64,000 nt of DNA from Bretschneidera sinensis (Eukaryota > Streptophyta > Magnoliopsida > Brassicales > Akaniaceae): NCBI GenBank assembly GCA_023935145.1, contig CM043700.1:141507328-141571327 (forward strand). The letters are read 5' to 3'. The notes under the pieces were generated by a model, which worked only from the letters and a program-made list of their open reading frames with translations, searched no databases and had not been told where the DNA came from. The translations under genes were made by a program, and so were the position numbers. Position 1 is the first letter of the stretch. Each line of letters starts with the position of its first letter. Positions 60,201-64,000 of the stretch are shown one piece after another.

Positions 60201-62486
60201 GACAGAAAATGAGTGTTAGCCGGTCTCTTCATCTTGAAATCACCACAACAATTGCCATACAAAGTCCAATTAGTTGTCCGGTTGTCCTGGTAGACAAGAG
60301 CCTGCAACCAAGCCAACGTGCTCTTTCAGTGTTCAATTTTTTGCTTAGCAAGGACCGAGAAGTAATTTTTTTATCATGCCAAGAATAGAACACAAAACCC
60401 CTCCCCTTCAGGTTCCATGTCTTGCTCTAGCCATTCGGTCAAGACCTCATTGGCTGGACAACAAGTAAATTGGATACCGGCTTTATCACCTTTTCTGTCA
60501 TATTTTCTTTGCTTTCATGTTTCATTTAATATTTTATGTTCATTAATCTCTGTCAGTGTGGACTCTTGTATTTCTCCTTATAAGATGCTTTCTGCCAAAA
60601 ACCTGAGCTACTGGGTTTGTCATTCTTTCTCATGGCTGTACTGAATAGAAGAGCTGTTGTGGTTTGTGAGTTAATTATAAGGGTAATGCATTTATAACTA
60701 AACATGTCAGATTTTGATAGGAATCAGAGTGCAGCAAGGAGTTTACTGCAGTCCACTATGTATGATATTGATTATGAGGAGGTGGTGAATTATGTGATGT
60801 GGAGTTGGAGCTACAGTGGAGTTCTACTTTAGTATTTCAGAAAATTTTAAAGTATTTGTTTCACAACTAGGACGCCATGTGCATACACTATTGTCCTTTT
60901 TCCCTACTTCCACGCCTGTTTAGGGTCATTTCCCAGTTATGGACCTGGGAGGAGTCATTTGGATACGGTCATATCTTTAGCATTTCTTCTCCCTACCTGT
61001 TTTGGGTCATGAGCCAGTTATGGTCCTGTCGAAACAGGGTCCTAGGAGTCATTTGGATATGGTCATATCCTTAGCATTTCATACATGAAATGGCTTCTTT
61101 CAAGACTTCCCTTTGGCACATGAAAGGTCAAAGACTTTTGCCTTTGCATAAACCTTAATGCCTGTTTCTTTAATGTCTTCAAGTGATCATGCATCCTATT
61201 ACTGGTCATTTTCCCTTTTTCCCTCAGTTAGCTTGTCCAAATTCTTGCTTTGGTATTTTTTTTTTCTGAAACAAACAGAATTTTATTGAAAGGCATCAAG
61301 TAGATGCCAACCCAATTACAAATAAAAAAAAAAACAATTACAAAAAGCTTACCTAAAAACTTTCGAGACAAAATCTCAAAACAATCAAGAACTTCAAGTT
61401 CATTTATATCATTATTTCCTTTAAAACAAAAAGTTGAAGTAGCAGGCCATCTATCCTTGCGTGTATGTATTGAGGTTTCTATCCCTTCAAAGCCTTTTCC
61501 ATTCCTCTCGGCCTATCCCACCATACAAACCAAAAGATAGCAAGTGGGATCAAAGCCAAAACTTTTTTCTGTACATTTGCAGTATATATACCTCCCCACG
61601 CCCAGATTTCCTCCTCAGTAGACCTTGAAGCTCTCCAAGAAATACCAACCACTTGTGCTAAATCCCATAATTTTCTCTCCCAAGGGCACCAAAGCAAAAG
61701 ATGATGGACTGTTTACATCTATTTACCAAGGTCCTTCCCCTTTTTTGAAGATTGTCAATGGTCAATATTCATCCCCAAGAAGCCTCAGGAAAAAAAAAAA
61801 ACAGAAGCAGCCCTAATTGGAGCACATCATCCAAATGGCTCTCCATGGAAAGTTATATTTCCTCTCCCCTTGAATACTAGAAACAAGAGCTTGGTAGAAC
61901 GATTTAACTTTTTAACATCCCATCTTTCTCCAACATCTGCTTCACACTTTCTGTCCTATTCATTGGATACTTAAAACAACACTATCTGTCATATTCACAT
62001 CAAACAAAATGCTATATGACAAATCAATAACCCTTAAAACTCCTCTATTTCCCAATCTTGGGCATTATCAGTGAAAGCGACACTCCAAGACCTCACCTCA
62101 TCATTCTCGGTTACACAAGAGCTAACTAACTTTTGTCTCTTGCCAAAGAGAAAAAGGGAAGGAAATCGAGATTTGAGAGGAAAGTCACCACACTAGGTAT
62201 CATTCCGAAACTAATTGAATCTTCCCTTTCCAAATATCTCCCAACCCTTCCAAATCCACTCCCACACCCCTACTCCATAAGGATCCCTCCCCTCTTTAGA
62301 AACCCAACCATTGCGAATGGTATTATATTTAGCCACCACAGCTTTCCTCTAAAGGATCGCTCCACTAAGATACTCCAAAGCCACTTTCCAAGAAAAGCTT
62401 TGATGATTGTTTTCTTTGTGCAGTGTATTGAGCAAGGCATTTCATCAGCATCCAGTGAAAATGGTAGGCAGCGTGCTAAGGATTAG
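52375..62486 (+). CDS. P-loop NTPase, 2-phosphoglycerate kinase-like (LPA1 family), 15 exons
   Basis: Exons: 52375-52533, 52799-52882, 53598-53671, 53777-53810, 53926-53984, 54820-54934, 55046-55083, 55739-55836, 56032-56087, 57085-57367, 57514-57629, 58181-58237, 58482-58547, 59923-59997, 62424-62486. They total 458 codons plus stop, with all introns GT-AG. Walker A GTACVGKS lies at residues 151-158, preceded by a beta strand (LVILVC). Later family blocks include PVWARNFSSSEELITEFCRE, KPIIIEGIHLDPSIYLM and VPIVLKMAEFDHKALLEEW. The family includes archaeal 2-phosphoglycerate kinase and rice LPA1, whose loss lowers seed phytate. The substrate of plant members is not settled. A Ser/Asp-rich insert (about residues 250-345) interrupts the kinase core. 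It is shorter than the roughly 700-aa LPA1 homologues. Introns 9, 13 and 14 hold L1 pieces. Confidence 0.88.
54193..54231 (+). repeat. T19-G20 homopolymer pair
   Basis: A short TG repeat runs into 19 T and then 20 G. It lies in intron 5 of the kinase-like gene. Such a pair is prone to slippage and to sequencing or assembly error. Confidence 0.9.
55392..55540. mobile_element. hAT-like MITE, 149 bp
   Basis: The left end CAGGGACGGATCTAG and the reverse complement of the right end (CAGGGACGGAACCA) form a terminal inverted repeat. The flanks CTTCCAAT (55384-55391) and CTTCCAAA (55541-55548) are an 8-bp target duplication with one change. A poly-G run lies inside at about 55493-55508. It lies in intron 7 of the kinase-like gene. 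Confidence 0.78.
56425..56490 (+). mobile_element. L1 3' tail remnant
   Basis: The words 'ttatgtacaagggcggcacccccttgtgtc' (split here only as a description) and a following A-run resemble the L1 3' end on the + strand. It is very short and has no target duplication. It lies in intron 9 of the kinase-like gene. Confidence 0.4.
56785..57040 (-). mobile_element. L1 3'-end fragment (copy H)
   Basis: The minus strand has the L1 3' stem-loop region near 56790-56815, followed by the ORF2 C-terminal region (56796-56990). It ends about 45 bp before the exon 10 acceptor of the kinase-like gene. It is degraded. Confidence 0.65.
59041..59515 (-). mobile_element. L1 3'-end fragment (copy I)
   Basis: A T-run (59045-59055) with 'ataagtaaa' is the reverse complement of the L1 tail. 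The minus strand then reads the ORF2 C-terminus, including a CxxC-type finger ([19 protein letters not shown], near 59430-59490). The coding part is open for about 150 codons, so it is relatively young. No target duplication was found. It lies in intron 13 of the kinase-like gene. Confidence 0.78.
60915..61078 (+). repeat. Imperfect tandem duplication, about 82-bp unit
   Basis: The block 'cctgtttagggtcatt...tttggatacggtcatatctttagcattt' recurs from about 60996, with several changes and a short insertion. It lies in intron 14 of the kinase-like gene. Confidence 0.7.
61256..62408 (-). mobile_element. L1 fragment (copy J), distinct subfamily
   Basis: A T-run at 61256-61266 is the A-tail in reverse. 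The 3' stem is GGCATC-5-GATGCC at 61292-61308, different in sequence from the other copies but perfectly paired. The ORF2 C-terminus follows on the minus strand (61479-61697 and on), and the truncated 5' end is near 62408. It fills about half of intron 14 and stops about 15 bp before exon 15. Confidence 0.72.
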
Positions 62487-64000
62487 ATTTGTGCAGATGT
62501 TAGCTTGAGCATTGACAGGTATGAATCCAACTGCCAATAGTTTTGAATTTTTCTTAGAATGTTAGGTATAAAGGTTATGACTTATGAGAATATGGAGGAC
62601 GAATGAAAGACAATAGAGAGACATTCTTTTGGAAAAGAATAATATTGGGGAGAAGAAAGTGGACATAAATGCAAATTATGTTGCCACTTGCCAGTCATTG
62701 ATGCCCCCAGTTTGGTATTTGCTGGTTCCAAACATCCTTCTGGTCATTTAAAAGTAAACCCAACCTGAGTTTGCTCGTCCGTTTCGGCTGATTTGTGCAT
62801 TTGCATCAGGAGTTTTAGCCAGTGACATTCTAACGGTTGGCATTAGCTTGTTTTTCTCTTCTTTGACAAGTTTCTTAACCCCCTGTAATAATCTGCACAG
62901 AGCTGGGAGAAGGATTTTAGTATCATGGATGCTGAAGCAACAATGTAGGTAAAGCTGCAGTAAGTTTAAGGATCAACCGTCGAAAAGCAAATAGAGCAAA
63001 CGGAGAAATACCTTCTCACAAGAGCCTTGCTGGATGTACAAAGTTTGTGGCACTGGAAATATTGTTTCAAATTGTAATTCCATTACGTACTTAAAAATTA
63101 CTTCATCCTTGTCCTCGGACAAAGCCTGTACTTTTTTCCTAATTCGGCTTCTACATTTGGTGGACCATAACATAGGCTTAGGAAAAAGAAGCGAGTCCCA
63201 GAAAAAATGGCCATAGACATTGTTCATCATTATCTGTCTATAAAGAGGGACAAACTTGTTGCCATTTTTTTAAAGGATGAATCTAATTTACTATGTTTCT
63301 TTCACATCACAGCAACTCTTAAGGAGCTGTGATATAAGCATTTGAATCGAAAACCTCAAGGCATCCAAATACTTAAATTTGGAGCAATGATTAATAAGCT
63401 AAAAGTTGTTGGTTTATTGTTGGCATTGTTTTTGGTAGTTTAATAAGTTCCAAATGTCTACAATGTAGGCATTGGCTGTAGGGTACCCAGTGCTCTATTA
63501 CCCCTACAAATGAAAAATGTGCACCGAACCTTGGGCATGTTTAGCTATGCAACCAAATAGCTGTTCAAGATGGTTTGCTACCATTGGTACTTTGGACAAA
63601 TAAAAGAGGGTAAAATATAGTCGCATTATTTAGGTTTGATATTAATTATAACTTGCTCTTAAGTTTTTAAAATTGATACATTTTTTTTTTAAATTTCAAT
63701 TGATATAACAATTATATTCAAGTAATTAACAGTCATAATAGAAATTAAAGAATTTTTTTTGACAATTACGTAACATTAAATTTTAATTGCTTTGTTAAGA
63801 CGTATTATTTATTACACATGTGATGGGCATTTGCAAATTTATTTATATAACATGTCGAGCCGGGTTTATGGTTATCTCTAAGATCAGGATTTATGTCTTC
63901 TTAAGTGTAGTTGTCTTTTTGTCTCTTTTTATTTGTATTTTTCTTATTTTAAAAAATAATCTGGTAGGGGTCTAAACCCCCTTCTACCGCATAGTGTTAT
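62487..64000. other. 3' UTR of kinase-like gene and downstream DNA
   Basis: The 3' UTR follows the TAG at 62484-62486; its end cannot be fixed. No other gene, RNA or repeat family was recognised. DNA beyond about 63600 is AT-rich. Confidence 0.45.

Noticed and set aside
60041..60388. 115-codon + strand open frame in intron 14 of the kinase-like gene
   Set aside because: It has no recognisable domain and no splice context, and it reads through intron sequence right after exon 14.

Overview
The window is nuclear DNA of a dicot-type flowering plant. Genes are intron-rich with GT-AG introns, intergenic DNA is AT-rich, and plant L1-type LINEs and small TIR elements are abundant. The many L1 copies with a shared 3' tail suggest a woody eudicot (Fagales-like), but that is inference only. 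I find no bacterial, organellar or CRISPR features.

Three intact-looking genes, all on the + strand, anchor the window. (1) SMC6, ATG 11639 to stop 44208, has 28 exons I could place by splice sites and family similarity. They sum to 3177 nt (1058 aa), about the length of Arabidopsis SMC6B. (2) A two-exon F-box/LRR protein gene (At5g07670/At5g51380-like) spans 47049-49512 and encodes 485 aa. (3) A 15-exon P-loop kinase-like gene (2-phosphoglycerate kinase-like / LPA1 family) spans 52375-62486 and encodes 458 aa.

The left 10 kb holds no intact gene. It contains a decayed C2H2 ZAT-type zinc-finger pseudogene (1851-2794, minus), a solo LTR (3587-5526) with a 5-bp target duplication and a paralogous empty site, a diverged direct duplication (5541-6465), the 5' fragment of a BSL-type Kelch phosphatase gene (minus, about 7840-8276) and a purine-rich higher-order tandem repeat (8651-9487).

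SMC6 is stretched to 32.6 kb by mobile DNA in its introns. This includes at least eight L1 insertions or fragments in both orientations, Tourist-like TIR elements, and a hAT-like element split by an L1 with both target-site duplications still readable. SMC6 also carries two separate tandem duplications (118 bp and 82 bp), each copying the 3' end of an exon plus its splice donor. The kinase-like gene shows the same intron invasion on a smaller scale, including an L1 fragment that stops about 15 bp before the last splice acceptor.

The genes do not form an operon or obvious pathway: SMC6 acts in DNA repair, the F-box protein in ubiquitin ligase targeting, and the P-loop protein is linked by family to phytate metabolism. 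I found no convincing new molecular system. The most distinctive signals are the duplicated splice donors, the nested insertions with intact target-site duplications, and a co-varying 3' stem-loop shared by the L1 copies.
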